From positions 6,371,020 through 6,435,019 of the forward strand of contig AP017605.1 in NCBI GenBank assembly GCA_002356515.1: a stretch of DNA of 64,000 bases, written 5' to 3'. Below, one piece after another: positions 42,943 to 52,597 of this stretch (its first letter is position 1; the number at the start of each line of letters is the position of its first letter). Origin of the DNA: Mesorhizobium loti. GTDB lineage: Bacteria > Pseudomonadota > Alphaproteobacteria > Rhizobiales > Rhizobiaceae. The notes below the pieces were generated by a model. That model searched no databases and was not told the DNA's origin. It saw only the letters and a program-made list of their open reading frames with translations. The translations under genes and the position numbers were made by a program.

Positions 42943-43553
42943 TGTTTGGAGTCGGCAATCAACGCCATTCGCACGAGATGCGACAGGCTGCCGGCGCGCA
43001 TCTTGCTCATGACATTCGCACGATGGATTTCGACCGTTCGTGGGCTTATCCCAAGGTCATAGGCAATTGTCTTGTTCGGCAAGCCCGAGACCAGACCGTC
43101 AAGCACCTGCCGCTCGCGCTCCGAAAGGCTGGACAGGCTCTTGTGAATCTCCGAGGCTTGCGGGTGGGCGACAGTCGAATGACTACGATTATCCAGGGCC
43201 AGGCGGATTGCATCGATGAGGATTTGATCGTCGAAGGGCTTCTCAATGAAATCGGCAGCTCCCTCTTTCATCGCCTGAACAGCCAGCGCAACATCGGCGT
43301 GACCCGTCATGACGATCACGGGGACAGTCTGTCCGCGCGCTCTCAGCTGCCGCAGAAATTCAATACCATCGATGCCTGGCATGCGCACGTCGGTAAGGAT
43401 GCAGCCTTCAATATCTTTCGTCGCCGTGGCCAAAAAGGCCGTGGCCGACTCGTGCAGGCGCACGGCAAAGTCAGCCGTTGCGAGAAGAAATCCCAGCGAC
43501 TTTCGAACGTCGACGTCGTCGTCGACCACGTGCACGACTTCATTGCTTGCCAT
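42939..43553 (-). CDS. fixJ: Response regulator FixJ
   Basis: A 204-residue two-component regulator. The receiver domain has the acidic pocket VDDD near residue 10, phosphoacceptor D55 in TDVRMPG and the conserved Lys in IEKPF; the C-terminal LuxR-type helix-turn-helix reads [28 protein letters not shown]. Phospho-FixJ activates fixK-type genes. Its start overlaps the fixL end by 14 bases, so the two are translationally coupled. Confidence 0.95.
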   Translation of the reverse strand: MASNEVVHVVDDDVDVRKSLGFLLATADFAVRLHESATAFLATATKDIEGCILTDVRMPGIDGIEFLRQLRARGQTVPVIVMTGHADVALAVQAMKEGAADFIEKPFDDQILIDAIRLALDNRSHSTVAHPQASEIHKSLSSLSERERQVLDGLVSGLPNKTIAYDLGISPRTVEIHRANVMSKMRAGSLSHLVRMALIADSKH

Positions 43554-45192
43554 TGGCGACCTCATCCTTCTCGACAATGCGCAGGGTGAACCGGAAAGCT
43601 GTTCCACCCCCAGGCATTGCCTCAGCCCAGATATGACCGCCATGCGATTCGACGATAGTGCGGCAAATGGACAGCCCCACACCCATGCCCTGTTTCTTGG
43701 TGGTGACAAACGGTTGGAACAGCTGCGCCGAAATCTCCGGCGCCAGGCCGGGGCCGGTGTCTTTCACGCTGACCTCCGCCATGCCGTCCGCGCGTGTCCT
43801 GGTAACCACTCGCAGTTCACGACGTGGCGCTCCCTGCATGGCTTCCACCGCGTTGCGCATCAGGTTGAGCAGAACCTGCTGGATCTGGATGCGGTCGGTC
43901 AAGACAAGTTCTGCTGCCGGGTCGAGCTCATAGCTGACGCGCACGTCGGCTTCCCTTGCGCCCACCAGGGCAAGGGACGAGGCTTCCTCGATAATTGTCG
44001 TTAAACGCTCAACCTGACGCTCGCTTTCGCCTCTGGCGACGAAATCCCGCAGGTGGCGAATGACGTCTCCGGCGCGCAAGGCCTGCTCCGCGGCCTGCTC
44101 GACGGCCTCACGCAACATATCGGCGTTGTCATCCTTACTCTTTTCCAGAAGCCGGCGACTGCCCTTGAGATAGTTGGTGATGGCCGTCAGGGGCTGGTTG
44201 ATCTCATGGGCGAGTGTCGAAGCCATTTCGCCCAGCGCGGTGAAGCGAGCCATATGAAGCAGCTCCTGCTGCTGCTCCTGTATGCGGGCTTCCGCCTTAT
44301 GCCGCTCGGTGAGATCGCGGCAGAAGCCGGTAAAGAAACGTCCCGTCCCCGGGTGCATCTCGCCGACGGCAAGTTCCATGGGAAACGTCGAACCGTCCTT
44401 GCGCATCCCTGTTACGGTTCGGCCCAGACCAATGATCCGGCGCTCGCCCGTGCTCAGATACCGGTGCAAATACTCATCGTGCTCCTCCCGATAGGGTGAC
44501 GGCATAAGGATACTGACATTGGCTCCGATGACTTCGCTTGACTTATAGCCGAACAGCGCCTCGGCCGCGGTGCTGAAGGACTGGATACGCGCCTGCTCGT
44601 CGATGACGACCATTGCGTCGGGAACCGTCGCCAGAATTGAGCGCAGATGGTCCTCGCGCAACTGCAGGGCAGCATTGGCGAAGGAAAGGTCGCTGACATC
44701 CGTGCCCTGGACGAAGATCGCGGTGATGTGACCGTCCTCAGCCTTGATGGGCTGGTAGACGAAGTCGAGGATGCGTTGCTCCGTGGTTCCATCGTGCGCA
44801 TTGCGAAGGACGACCTTGACACTGCGTCCGACATAGGGCTCGCCCGTCTCGCTTACCTGATCGAGCCGTTCGAAGAAGCCCTGACCCTCAAGCTCGGGCA
44901 AGGCCTCGCGCACCGATTTGCCAATGACCTGGCGATGACCGATCAAACTCTGATAGGCGGCATTGGCCAGCTGGAAGATATGGCCGGGTTCGCTCAGCAA
45001 GGTCATGAAACCGGGCGCCTGGTCAAACATCAGGGCGAGAAGCTCATGTTCCGCGGCGCCGCGCGGTTCCTTCCGGTTAGCCTCGGAAAGCACTGGCGGC
45101 GCGGTTTCCCGGTCGGATGAGACTGGCGCCTTCTTGCTCACTTGCTGCCCTTGGAGTTGAGAACCGGTAGTACCGGCTGATGTAGCACTCAT
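43540..45192 (-). CDS. fixL: Oxygen-sensing histidine kinase FixL
   Basis: A 550-residue haem-PAS kinase. A first PAS domain (about 50-165) is followed by the haem PAS (about 180-300): the proximal haem His is H238 in REEHDEY, with the conserved Arg in LHRY and the oxygen-gating Arg in GLGR (R258). The H-box [10 protein letters not shown] has H329, then an ATPase with N-box [18 protein letters not shown] and GMGVGLSI. There are no transmembrane segments, as in Bradyrhizobium FixL and unlike Sinorhizobium FixL. Oxygen would inhibit autophosphorylation. The ATG at 45192 is one of two plausible starts. Confidence 0.95.
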   Translation of the reverse strand: MSATSAGTTGSQLQGQQVSKKAPVSSDRETAPPVLSEANRKEPRGAAEHELLALMFDQAPGFMTLLSEPGHIFQLANAAYQSLIGHRQVIGKSVREALPELEGQGFFERLDQVSETGEPYVGRSVKVVLRNAHDGTTEQRILDFVYQPIKAEDGHITAIFVQGTDVSDLSFANAALQLREDHLRSILATVPDAMVVIDEQARIQSFSTAAEALFGYKSSEVIGANVSILMPSPYREEHDEYLHRYLSTGERRIIGLGRTVTGMRKDGSTFPMELAVGEMHPGTGRFFTGFCRDLTERHKAEARIQEQQQELLHMARFTALGEMASTLAHEINQPLTAITNYLKGSRRLLEKSKDDNADMLREAVEQAAEQALRAGDVIRHLRDFVARGESERQVERLTTIIEEASSLALVGAREADVRVSYELDPAAELVLTDRIQIQQVLLNLMRNAVEAMQGAPRRELRVVTRTRADGMAEVSVKDTGPGLAPEISAQLFQPFVTTKKQGMGVGLSICRTIVESHGGHIWAEAMPGGGTAFRFTLRIVEKDEVANGKQ

Positions 45193-45252
45193 CCCGTCGC
45201 ACGCAAACCGATCCAAGAGCCATGGCCGGTGGGATAGGCCAGCCAGCGTCGT

Positions 45253-45266
45253 TTGACCCGCATCAA
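45253..45266 (+). promoter_or_regulatory. FNR/FixK-type site
   Basis: TTGACCCGCATCAA lies 64 bp upstream of the Usp gene at 45331 and about 60 bp upstream of the divergent fixL; it may allow FixK to feed back on fixLJ as well. Confidence 0.68.
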
Positions 45267-45330
45267 GGCGGTGGCGCCCGCCCGATGCAAAGTTTGGCGC
45301 ACCCGACCATCGTGAGCGCGAGGCGTTTTC

Positions 45331-46143
45331 ATGTCCTACAAGTCAATAATCGTCAACCTCGCCGTGGACGCCGATCCCGCGCCTATCGTGAAACTTGCCG
45401 CCGGCCTTGCTGGGCGCTTCGACGCTCATCTGATCGGCCTTGCGGCGGCGGATGTTCCGCCATTGGTCTCGACCGGCGAGGGTTTGGTCTACGAGGGCGA
45501 GGTCATGCAGATCCAGCGCACCGAAATCGAAAAGCGGCTTGCCGAACTGCGCGGCGCGTTCGAGAGGCTGGTTCCGTCCTCAATCAGCAGCGAATGGATG
45601 CAGCAGGTCTGCAGTCCAACCCGCTTGCTCAGCACAGTTGCCCGCGCTTGCGATTTGATCGTGACCGGCGGGGAGGAGGGCGAAAATGTCTTTCGCGCCG
45701 TCGATATCGGAAGCCTGGCACTCGGGAGCGGCCGGCCGGTCTTCGTTGCAGCGAGCAATTTCGAGCATGTCCTGGCCAAGACCGCGCTTGTCGCCTGGAA
45801 GGATACCAGGGAGGCGCGCAGAGCTATCGCCGATGCCTTGCCCTTCCTGTCGAAGGCCAACGAGGTGGTCGTCGCCACGATCGATGGCAATCCCGATGAC
45901 AATGTCCGTGACAGCCTCGCCGACGTAGCCGTCTATCTTGAGCATCACGGCATCATGGCGAGGACCGAAATACTTTCGGGCGAGGAGAATGGAGAACGCC
46001 TCCTGGTGTTTGCGCGCTCTATCCACGCGGACCTGATCGTCTCTGGCGCCTATGGTCACAGCCGGTTGCGGGAATGGGCGTTCGGCGGCATGACCCGGAC
46101 GCTTCTGCAGGAGAGCGGCATCAATCGTCTGATGTCGTACTGA
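45331..46143 (+). CDS. Universal stress protein, two Usp domains
   Basis: A 270-residue tandem Usp protein. It opens [38 protein letters not shown] and ends [22 protein letters not shown], the intact second-domain signature. The MgtA-like ATPase starts 7 bases after its stop, so the two are one transcript under the FNR/FixK-type site at 45253. It is about as similar in layout to the Usp genes at 36.4 and 39.2 kb as expected for an expanded family. Confidence 0.9.
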   Translation: MSYKSIIVNLAVDADPAPIVKLAAGLAGRFDAHLIGLAAADVPPLVSTGEGLVYEGEVMQIQRTEIEKRLAELRGAFERLVPSSISSEWMQQVCSPTRLLSTVARACDLIVTGGEEGENVFRAVDIGSLALGSGRPVFVAASNFEHVLAKTALVAWKDTREARRAIADALPFLSKANEVVVATIDGNPDDNVRDSLADVAVYLEHHGIMARTEILSGEENGERLLVFARSIHADLIVSGAYGHSRLREWAFGGMTRTLLQESGINRLMSY

Positions 46144-46150
46144 GACTGTG

Positions 46151-48820
46151 ATGTCGATCGGCAAAATCGATCTGGTGCAACACTCGACATACGGGGCGGG
46201 CGACACGCAACCGGCTCGCCATTTGCCGGAAGCCTATTGGTCGTTTGACGCAGGGCAATTGGTGAAGCAACTGCAGACGTCCACATCCGGGCTGTCCGGT
46301 GTGGACGCGGCGGCCCGGCTGGCAAAATTTGGTCGAAACACGCTGACGGCGTCGCGGTCTGGACGATCGGCCGCAGCTGTTTTCGCCGGCCAGTTCCGCA
46401 GTCCGCTGGTTCTCATCCTCATTTTTGCGGCGATCGTGTCGGGCTTCGTCGGCGAAGGCAATGAAGCCGCGATCATCGGCGTGATCGTGCTGGCGAGCTG
46501 CATCCTGAGCTTCACGCAAGAGTATGGCGCGTCCCGCGCCATGGAAGCGCTCCGGCAGCGCATTTCCCGCAAGGCCAGCGTGTTGCGGGATGGCTTTGAA
46601 CGTTCGATAGACGCTCAGGACATCGTCCCTGGCGACGTGATCAGCCTCGCGGCTGGAAATCTCATCCCGGCCGACGGCGTCATTCTGGAATCGCAGGATT
46701 TCAACGTCAGCGAAGCCGTGCTGACGGGCGAGACCTTCCCGGTAGTGAAGTCGGCGGGACGCTCCGCCCCCGAGGCTGGCATCGCGCAGCGGGCCAACAC
46801 CGTCTTTGCCGGCACTTCGGTTCGCAGCGGCAAGGCGAAGGTGCTTGCCGTGGCCACGGGATCGAGCACCGAGTTCGCGCTTATCGCGAGCGCTCTCGAA
46901 CGCCGTATCCCAGAAACCGGTTTTGCCCGTGGCATCAGGCAGTTCGGTTACCTGATGACCGAAATCATGCTGGCTATCGTCATCATGGTCTTCTTCGCCA
47001 ATCTGATGCTTGGACGGCCGCTGATTGAATCGCTTCTGTTTTCCCTGGCGCTCGCCGTCGGGCTTACGCCGGAACTGCTGCCTGCAATCATCAGCGTAAC
47101 ACTTGCCCGAGGGGCTCGGACCATGGCGGCGAGCGGCGTCATTGTGCGTCGACTCGATGCCATCGAGAATCTGGGCAGCATGGATCTTCTTTGCACGGAC
47201 AAGACAGGAACTCTGACCGAGGGCGTTATTCATCTCGACGGATGCCTAGATGTCGAAGGCAACCCGTCAGGCAATATCCAACTGTGGGCCTACCTCAATG
47301 CAACGCTTCAGACCGGACTGAAGAACCCGCTCGACGAGGCAATCGCAACCACTCCGCTTGGAGACCTCGATCCGTCAGCGTTCACCAAAGTCGAAGAAAT
47401 TCCCTACGACTTCATTCGCAAGCGCCTGTCCGTCGTGGTCCTCGACGACAAGGCTGAACAGCTTCTGATCAGCAAAGGCGCTGTGCGGAACATTCTTGAG
47501 GTTTGCGACTTCGCCCTCGGCGCCGATGGGAAACTCGGCGCCTTGGACGAGCGGCAACGGTCGGCGATTGACGACAAGTTTCGGCGTTGGAGCGCGCAGG
47601 GCTATCGTGTGCTTGGGCTCGCGATCCGGCGGTTCGCAGGCCAGTCGAAATTCACCAGGAGCGATGAAAGCGCGCTTGGCTTTGCCGGCTTTCTGCTTTT
47701 CCTCGATCCGCCAAAAGTGGGCGTGAAGGAAACGCTCTCGGCGCTTGCCCATCGCGGAATCGCGGTAAAAGTCATTTCTGGCGACAACCGCTATGTTGCC
47801 GCGCATCTGGCGCAAGCCGTGGGTCTTCGTGCCGACAGGATCATGACCGGCGAAGACCTGTCGAAAATGACGAAGAATGGGCTGTTCGCCAGTGTCGGCT
47901 CCACGGATCTCTTCGTCGAGATCGATCCTAACCAGAAGGAGCGTATCGTCGAAGCGCTCCGCAGAAACGGCCACGTTGTCGGGTACCTCGGCGACGGCAT
48001 CAACGACGCACCGGCGCTACATGAGGCTGATATTGGCATATCGGTTGACACCGCCGTCGATGTCGCGCGCGAAGCCGCCGACATCATCCTGCTCAAGCGG
48101 GATCTTGCTGTTCTGGTGCTCGGGGTCGACGACGGCCGAAAGACCTTCGCCAACACGATGAAATACATCTCGATCACAACCAGCGCCAATTTCGGCAATA
48201 TGATCAGCATGGCTGCCGCTTCGCTGGCCCTGCCATTCCTGCCGCTCCTGGCAAAGCAGATCCTGCTCAACAATTTCCTCTCCGATATCCCCGCTTTGTC
48301 CATCGCCGGCGACAATGTCGATGCGGATCAGCTGCGGCGACCCCGCCACTGGGACATCCATTTCGTGCGCAGGTTCATGATCAGTTTCGGCCTCGTCAGT
48401 TCGTTGTTCGACTTCGTGACCTTTGCCTTTCTTCTTTTTATCGTGCACGCCGCCGTAACCACATTCCAGACAGCCTGGTTTGTCGAATCCCTGCTTACCC
48501 AGCTCTCCATCCTGCTGATCGTACGGACACAGAAGGCTTTCTGGGTAAGCCGCCCAAGCCGCTTGCTTGCCGGCCTTGCGCTTGGCATTGCCGTCGTGGC
48601 CGTGCTTATTCCGTATACCCCACTTGCTCCTTGGTTCGGCTTTGTGCCGTTGCCCCTGCCAGTGCTCGCGGGGCTGGTAGGAATCACAGCCCTTTATGTG
48701 GTGGCGTCCGAACTCACCAAGCGTTGGCTGTTCGACAAAGGCAGGCGCGGCAGTGTTCGGCCGAGGGCAATGAAAGAGATTGGTGCACGAGCATCGGGAA
48801 CAGAGAAAGCCGGGCGCTAG
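46151..48820 (+). CDS. MgtA-like Mg2+/cation-transporting P-type ATPase
   Basis: An 889-residue P3-type ATPase. It has the actuator TGETFPV, phosphorylation site LLCTDKTGTLTEGVI, hinge YLGDGINDAPALHEADIGIS and ten membrane segments, four of them C-terminal. The pattern NFGNMISMAAASLALPFLPLLAKQILLNNFLSD is the MgtA/MgtB signature. It is translated 7 bases after a Usp gene and so joins the low-oxygen regulon. Mg2+ import is the family role; why it is oxygen-linked is not known. Confidence 0.9.
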   Translation: MSIGKIDLVQHSTYGAGDTQPARHLPEAYWSFDAGQLVKQLQTSTSGLSGVDAAARLAKFGRNTLTASRSGRSAAAVFAGQFRSPLVLILIFAAIVSGFVGEGNEAAIIGVIVLASCILSFTQEYGASRAMEALRQRISRKASVLRDGFERSIDAQDIVPGDVISLAAGNLIPADGVILESQDFNVSEAVLTGETFPVVKSAGRSAPEAGIAQRANTVFAGTSVRSGKAKVLAVATGSSTEFALIASALERRIPETGFARGIRQFGYLMTEIMLAIVIMVFFANLMLGRPLIESLLFSLALAVGLTPELLPAIISVTLARGARTMAASGVIVRRLDAIENLGSMDLLCTDKTGTLTEGVIHLDGCLDVEGNPSGNIQLWAYLNATLQTGLKNPLDEAIATTPLGDLDPSAFTKVEEIPYDFIRKRLSVVVLDDKAEQLLISKGAVRNILEVCDFALGADGKLGALDERQRSAIDDKFRRWSAQGYRVLGLAIRRFAGQSKFTRSDESALGFAGFLLFLDPPKVGVKETLSALAHRGIAVKVISGDNRYVAAHLAQAVGLRADRIMTGEDLSKMTKNGLFASVGSTDLFVEIDPNQKERIVEALRRNGHVVGYLGDGINDAPALHEADIGISVDTAVDVAREAADIILLKRDLAVLVLGVDDGRKTFANTMKYISITTSANFGNMISMAAASLALPFLPLLAKQILLNNFLSDIPALSIAGDNVDADQLRRPRHWDIHFVRRFMISFGLVSSLFDFVTFAFLLFIVHAAVTTFQTAWFVESLLTQLSILLIVRTQKAFWVSRPSRLLAGLALGIAVVAVLIPYTPLAPWFGFVPLPLPVLAGLVGITALYVVASELTKRWLFDKGRRGSVRPRAMKEIGARASGTEKAGR

Positions 48821-48824
48821 CCAG

Positions 48825-48838
48825 ATGATCCAGATCAA
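48825..48838 (+). promoter_or_regulatory. FNR/FixK-type site
   Basis: ATGATCCAGATCAA differs from the consensus only at its first base. It overlaps an ATG in frame with the DUF6455-like gene and lies 49 bp upstream of that gene's better start. Confidence 0.6.
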
Positions 48839-48887
48839 TGTCGAACACCACAAATTGGCTACAACCGCAGGGAAAGGAGTGAGCGAC

Positions 48888-49157
48888 ATGAGTCTTCTCG
48901 ATTACTTGATCACGGTTGACGTGAGAACGGCCTTGATGGGCCGTATGATGCGCAAACTGGGGGTCGACAGGCAGCTGAAGGTCGTCGCGGATCACGTTGC
49001 AGTCTCGAATCGTGCCGTGGACAGATGCCGGTCTTGCGGCCATCAGGACGAATGCGCGGCTTGGCTCGACGAAACGCAGCACGCCGATCATCCTCCTGCC
49101 TATTGCCGCAACAGTGACTTGATCGCGCGCTTGCAGTCTATTTCGGACCATCGCTAA
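48888..49157 (+). CDS. DUF6455-like small cysteine-rich protein
   Basis: An 89-residue protein with C-x2-C-x5-C (RCRSCGHQDECAAWL) and a final Cys in AYCRNSDLI, the layout of the DUF6455 family, which may bind metal. The ATG at 48888 is preferred because AGGAG lies 8 bases upstream, whereas the in-frame ATG at 48825 overlaps an FNR/FixK-type site. It follows the MgtA-like ATPase but probably has its own promoter. Function is unknown. Confidence 0.75.
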   Translation: MSLLDYLITVDVRTALMGRMMRKLGVDRQLKVVADHVAVSNRAVDRCRSCGHQDECAAWLDETQHADHPPAYCRNSDLIARLQSISDHR

Positions 49158-49348
49158 TGCAGACATCTCGAGGCGGTCATGAAAGCCGGAAAGTCCCGTA
49201 GGCTTGCTCGCCAAAATCCGGCCGAACGCTGACAAACCGCGTGGCGCGGACGATGTAAAATCCACCCGAACGGGTTGGTCCAGATCCATCCGCGGTCATG
49301 ATATCGTTCTCAGTATTGGCAAGCGGGCCTGCCTCAATTGGAAGAGCC

Positions 49349-50482
49349 ATGCTGTTCTGCGTCATAGCCGGCACCCTCACGCTCGGCGCTTGCCTGGCGG
49401 TGCTTTTGCCGCTGATCGGAGGGATCAAGGGCGGTCCCGCCGCCGCGGATCACGATCTCGAAGTCTATCGCGATCAGCTTGCCGAACTCGGCCGTGACGT
49501 GGCGCGTGGCCTGATCCATTCGGCAGAGGCCGAGGAAGCGCGCGCCGAGATCGGCCGCCGCATCTTGCGTCTCGCTGCCGCCGAGTCCAGTGCGGAAACG
49601 AAACGGTCCACGCGCGTCACGCAATTCGTGGCGACAGTCGCGGTCTTGGCAATACCGTTGGTGAGCTGGGGCCTTTACGGCAAGCTCGGTTCGCCGGCTC
49701 TCCCCTCGCAGCCGCTGGCAGCAAGGTTTGCCAACAGCCCCACCAATTCCTCCGTGGACGCGCTGATCGCCCGCGCCGAAGCCCACCTTGCCGCCAACCC
49801 CGCCGACGGCAAGGGCTGGGACGTGCTGGCGCCGGTCTATCTGCGCCTGCAGCGCTTCCCCGCGGCGGTGACCGCCTATCGTAACGCGATCCGCCTAAAC
49901 GGCAGCAGCGCCGCTCGCCAGACGGGCCTCGGCGAAGCGATCGCCAACGCCGCCGGCGGCATCGTATCGGCCGACGCGCAAGCCGCGTTCCAGGCGGCGC
50001 TAACGCTCGATCCCGCAAACGCCAAGGCAAGCTTCTACCTGGCGATGGGCTTGGCGCAGGAGGGCAAGAGGGCGCAAGCCACCGCCGCCTGGCAAAAGAT
50101 GCTTGAGACGCTGCCGCCCGATTCTCCTTGGCTTGGCGCCGTCCAGCAGGCGCTCGGGCAGGCGGCCGAACCATCGGTTGCCGCCGAAGCGCCGGTCAAC
50201 GGCCCGGACGCCCAGCAGAGGGAAGCGGCACGACAGATGCCGCAGCAGGACCGCCAGGCAATGATTGAAACCATGGTCGCCGGCCTCGATAGCCGGCTGA
50301 AGCAGAATCCGCGCGACCTGCAGGGCTGGATGCAGCTCATTCGATCCTATGCCGTGCTCGGCAAGCCAGTGCAGGCGCGCGACGCGCTCAGCCGTGCCGT
50401 CGCTGCCTTTGGCGCTGGCAGCGACGAAGCCAGGAAATTCACCGCCTTTGCCGTCTCGCTCGGCGTAACGGCGACGGAGTAA
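49349..50482 (+). CDS. ccmI: Cytochrome c biogenesis protein CcmI (CycH)
   Basis: A 377-residue membrane protein. Two N-terminal membrane segments (LFCVIAGTLTLGACLAVLLPL and VTQFVATVAVLAIPLVSWGLY) flank a cytoplasmic loop with the CcmI block EVYRDQLAELGRDVARGLI, followed by a periplasmic TPR domain (ALIARAEAHLAANPADGKGWDVLAPVYLRLQRF) that holds apocytochrome c. The ATG at 49349 is preferred over an upstream frame. ccmE starts 3 bases after its stop. The usual partners ccmF and ccmH do not follow, so the pair is an extra set. Confidence 0.92.
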   Translation: MLFCVIAGTLTLGACLAVLLPLIGGIKGGPAAADHDLEVYRDQLAELGRDVARGLIHSAEAEEARAEIGRRILRLAAAESSAETKRSTRVTQFVATVAVLAIPLVSWGLYGKLGSPALPSQPLAARFANSPTNSSVDALIARAEAHLAANPADGKGWDVLAPVYLRLQRFPAAVTAYRNAIRLNGSSAARQTGLGEAIANAAGGIVSADAQAAFQAALTLDPANAKASFYLAMGLAQEGKRAQATAAWQKMLETLPPDSPWLGAVQQALGQAAEPSVAAEAPVNGPDAQQREAARQMPQQDRQAMIETMVAGLDSRLKQNPRDLQGWMQLIRSYAVLGKPVQARDALSRAVAAFGAGSDEARKFTAFAVSLGVTATE

Positions 50483-50485
50483 GAG

Positions 50486-50929
50486 ATGACGCGAAAACAG
50501 AAGCGATTGTCGGTGATCGTGGCCGGACTGGCCTTTCTGGGCGCAGCTACCGGTCTAACCTTCTACGCGCTCGGCCAGAAGGCTTCCTATTTCTACATGC
50601 CTGCCGAGCTCGCCACGGCAACCGTCCAGCCCGGCCAGCGCATCCGCCTTGGCGGCCTCGTCGAAAAGGGCACCATCGTGCGCGGGGAAGGCACTAGCGT
50701 CGTCTTTTTCGTCACCGACGAGCAGAAGTCGGTAAAGGTCACCTATACCGGCATTCTGCCTGATCTCTTTCGCGAGGGGCAGGGCGTCATCACCGAGGGC
50801 GCCTTCGGTCCGGATCACGTCTTCATCGCGGACAGCGTATTGGCCAAGCATGATCAGCGCTATATGCCCAAGGAAGTCGCCGATGGCTTGAAGGCCAGGG
50901 GCGTTTGGGAGCAAAGCAAAAGCGAGTAG
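50486..50929 (+). CDS. ccmE: Cytochrome c haem chaperone CcmE (CycJ)
   Basis: A 147-residue periplasmic haem chaperone anchored by an N-terminal helix (RLSVIVAGLAFLGAATGLTFYAL). The beta-barrel core (LGGLVEKGTIVRG, VTYTGILPDLFREGQGVITEG) leads to the haem-attaching His H122 in VLAKHDQRYMP with Y126 as axial ligand. Downstream, instead of ccmF, lies a LysE-type gene, and a decayed second ccmE tail occurs at 52.7 kb. It probably supports maturation of the several c-type cytochromes of this island. Confidence 0.94.
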   Translation: MTRKQKRLSVIVAGLAFLGAATGLTFYALGQKASYFYMPAELATATVQPGQRIRLGGLVEKGTIVRGEGTSVVFFVTDEQKSVKVTYTGILPDLFREGQGVITEGAFGPDHVFIADSVLAKHDQRYMPKEVADGLKARGVWEQSKSE

Positions 50930-50999
50930 GGCCTCGACCAGCTTTTGGCCTTCGCGAGGCCGATACCGCATCGGGCAGCACCATGTTGACGCTTGAGTT

Positions 51000-51013
51000 T
51001 TGACGCGTATCAA
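51000..51013 (+). promoter_or_regulatory. FNR/FixK-type site
   Basis: TTGACGCGTATCAA lies 54 bp upstream of the probable TTG start of the LysE-type gene. Confidence 0.65.
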
Positions 51014-51067
51014 CGCAACCGGCGCTTTTGCAGTCGATGGTGGTCTTGCATCCATAGGATAAGAAGT

Positions 51068-51619
51068 TTGGACCCCCTCGTTTGTTTCGAAGCCTTTCTG
51101 CTCTTTGTCGCGCCGGGGCCAACCAACGCCCTTTTGCTGGCGGGAGGCGTCAAGCGGCATAGGGCGTTGACGCTTTTGACTGCGCAGGCATGCGGATATG
51201 GGGTTGCTGCCGCCTGCTGGTTTTCGCTGTGTCCGTGGATGCCGCCCGGGGCAAGCGAAACCCTCAAGCTTATCGCAGCTCTGTGGCTTGGAGCCCTCGG
51301 GCTACGTCTCCTTTTGAGTACCAAGATCAGTTCGCCCAGAGAAGGCGGCGGAATTTCCGTGCTCACAACCAGTGCTATCAATCCAAAGGCGTTCATCTAC
51401 TGCCTGGCAATCGTGCCAACGGATAGCGGGCCACGTTCGCTGGCGATCTATTGGATTGTATTGCTCCTCGTCACGCTTGCCACCGGGTCGGTGTGGGTTC
51501 TGCTTGGCAGGAGGCTTGGCGACGACGGAAGCCTAGCAGACAGGGTCGCTGGCGCGGCGCTCATTGCGTTCGCTCTTCTGCTGGTAAGACCATTGATGAT
51601 ACAGTTCACGGCGACCTGA
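51068..51619 (+). CDS. LysE-family transporter
   Basis: A 183-residue membrane protein with six hydrophobic segments and the LysE/RhtB signature near the N-terminus (FVAPGPTNALLLAGGV). Family members export amino acids or related metabolites. No ATG is well placed; TTG at 51068 has AGGATAAGAAG upstream and starts the first helix properly. An FNR/FixK-type site 54 bp upstream places it in the island's regulon. The substrate is unknown. Confidence 0.78.
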   Translation: MDPLVCFEAFLLFVAPGPTNALLLAGGVKRHRALTLLTAQACGYGVAAACWFSLCPWMPPGASETLKLIAALWLGALGLRLLLSTKISSPREGGGISVLTTSAINPKAFIYCLAIVPTDSGPRSLAIYWIVLLLVTLATGSVWVLLGRRLGDDGSLADRVAGAALIAFALLLVRPLMIQFTAT

Positions 51620-51842
51620 GCAGAAAGGGCGAAAGCGGCGGAGGCTTACCCCGCTATGCGCTGGCACTTTGTCGCGGGCACATGACGAGCGTCCTATGCC
51701 CAAGGCGTGTGGCTTTATGCCTGAAGTACGAGGGGGAGCTCGGCAGGGGAGCAAGGCGGACGACAAGCCGTTCACCGAGATTGCTTGGCTGCACGCGAGC
51801 GACCACTGCCTGTGGCTAAGGACATCAGCCGAAGCTTAAGGT

Positions 51843-52541
51843 CTAAGAAACGAGAATGACGGACACGGGTCCAGCGCAGAAAAGACTGTCCTTTACCGAT
51901 ATGACTCCGGGGACGTTTTCCGCGGCCACGATCGCCGCCTGGCGTTCGCGCTCGTCGAATATGGCGCCGCTCAGTTCCACCGCGCCATTTTCCACGGCGA
52001 CGCCGACCATGTCGGCTCGAGCCCATTTTTGTACCGAGAGTTCTGCGACAATCCTGTCTCGTATCTCCTCGTCGCTGGCCGCAGCTGACGACGTGTTTGA
52101 CAAGACGCCCGCCAACGCGCGAACGAGATCGGAGCGGGTGATAATGCCAACCACCTTTCCCTCGGCGACGACCGGAATGCGCTTGAAATTGTGACGGGTC
52201 ATCAGATCGACGACTGCTGCAAGTGACGTTGTGGGCGTTGCGGTGACGACGCTGTCGCTCATCACCTCGTCGACGCGCCGTGCGTTGGCCAGGACATATT
52301 CTTCGGCGGCCTTCCCCGAACTGATCAAAAATTCCAGCCAGCGTGGGCGCTTGCGCTCGGTGCCCAGTTCCCGGCGGCGAAGGAAGTCGCCCTCGCTGAC
52401 AATGCCCCTGAGTTCACCGTCGCTGCTAACAACGGGAAGGCCGCTGATCTTGTTGGCAAGCATTAGTGCCGCTGCATCGGCGACTGACGCAGAAGGGTGA
52501 ATTGCAATAACCGGTGTCGTCATAATCGCTTCGGCTTGCAT
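51843..52541 (-). CDS. CBS-pair protein with C-terminal BON domain
   Basis: A 232-residue soluble protein. Two CBS domains (AEAIMTTPVIAIHPSASVADAAALMLANKISGLPVV and DSVVTATPTTSLAAVVDLMTRHNFKRIPVV regions) form a nucleotide-binding Bateman module, and the C-terminus from about 160 is a BON domain (VAVENGAVELSGAIFDERERQAAIVAAENVPGV region). It is a paralogue of the gene at 52.85 kb. A near-consensus FNR/FixK-type site lies 57 bp upstream. The role may be energy-state sensing via adenine nucleotides; this is inferred from the family. Confidence 0.88.
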   Translation of the reverse strand: MQAEAIMTTPVIAIHPSASVADAAALMLANKISGLPVVSSDGELRGIVSEGDFLRRRELGTERKRPRWLEFLISSGKAAEEYVLANARRVDEVMSDSVVTATPTTSLAAVVDLMTRHNFKRIPVVAEGKVVGIITRSDLVRALAGVLSNTSSAAASDEEIRDRIVAELSVQKWARADMVGVAVENGAVELSGAIFDERERQAAIVAAENVPGVISVKDSLFCAGPVSVILVS

Positions 52542-52597
52542 GGTTGCCTCCTGGGATAGTTTCCCTTTTCATATCGAGATCTCGGTCCCTCCGTCCT

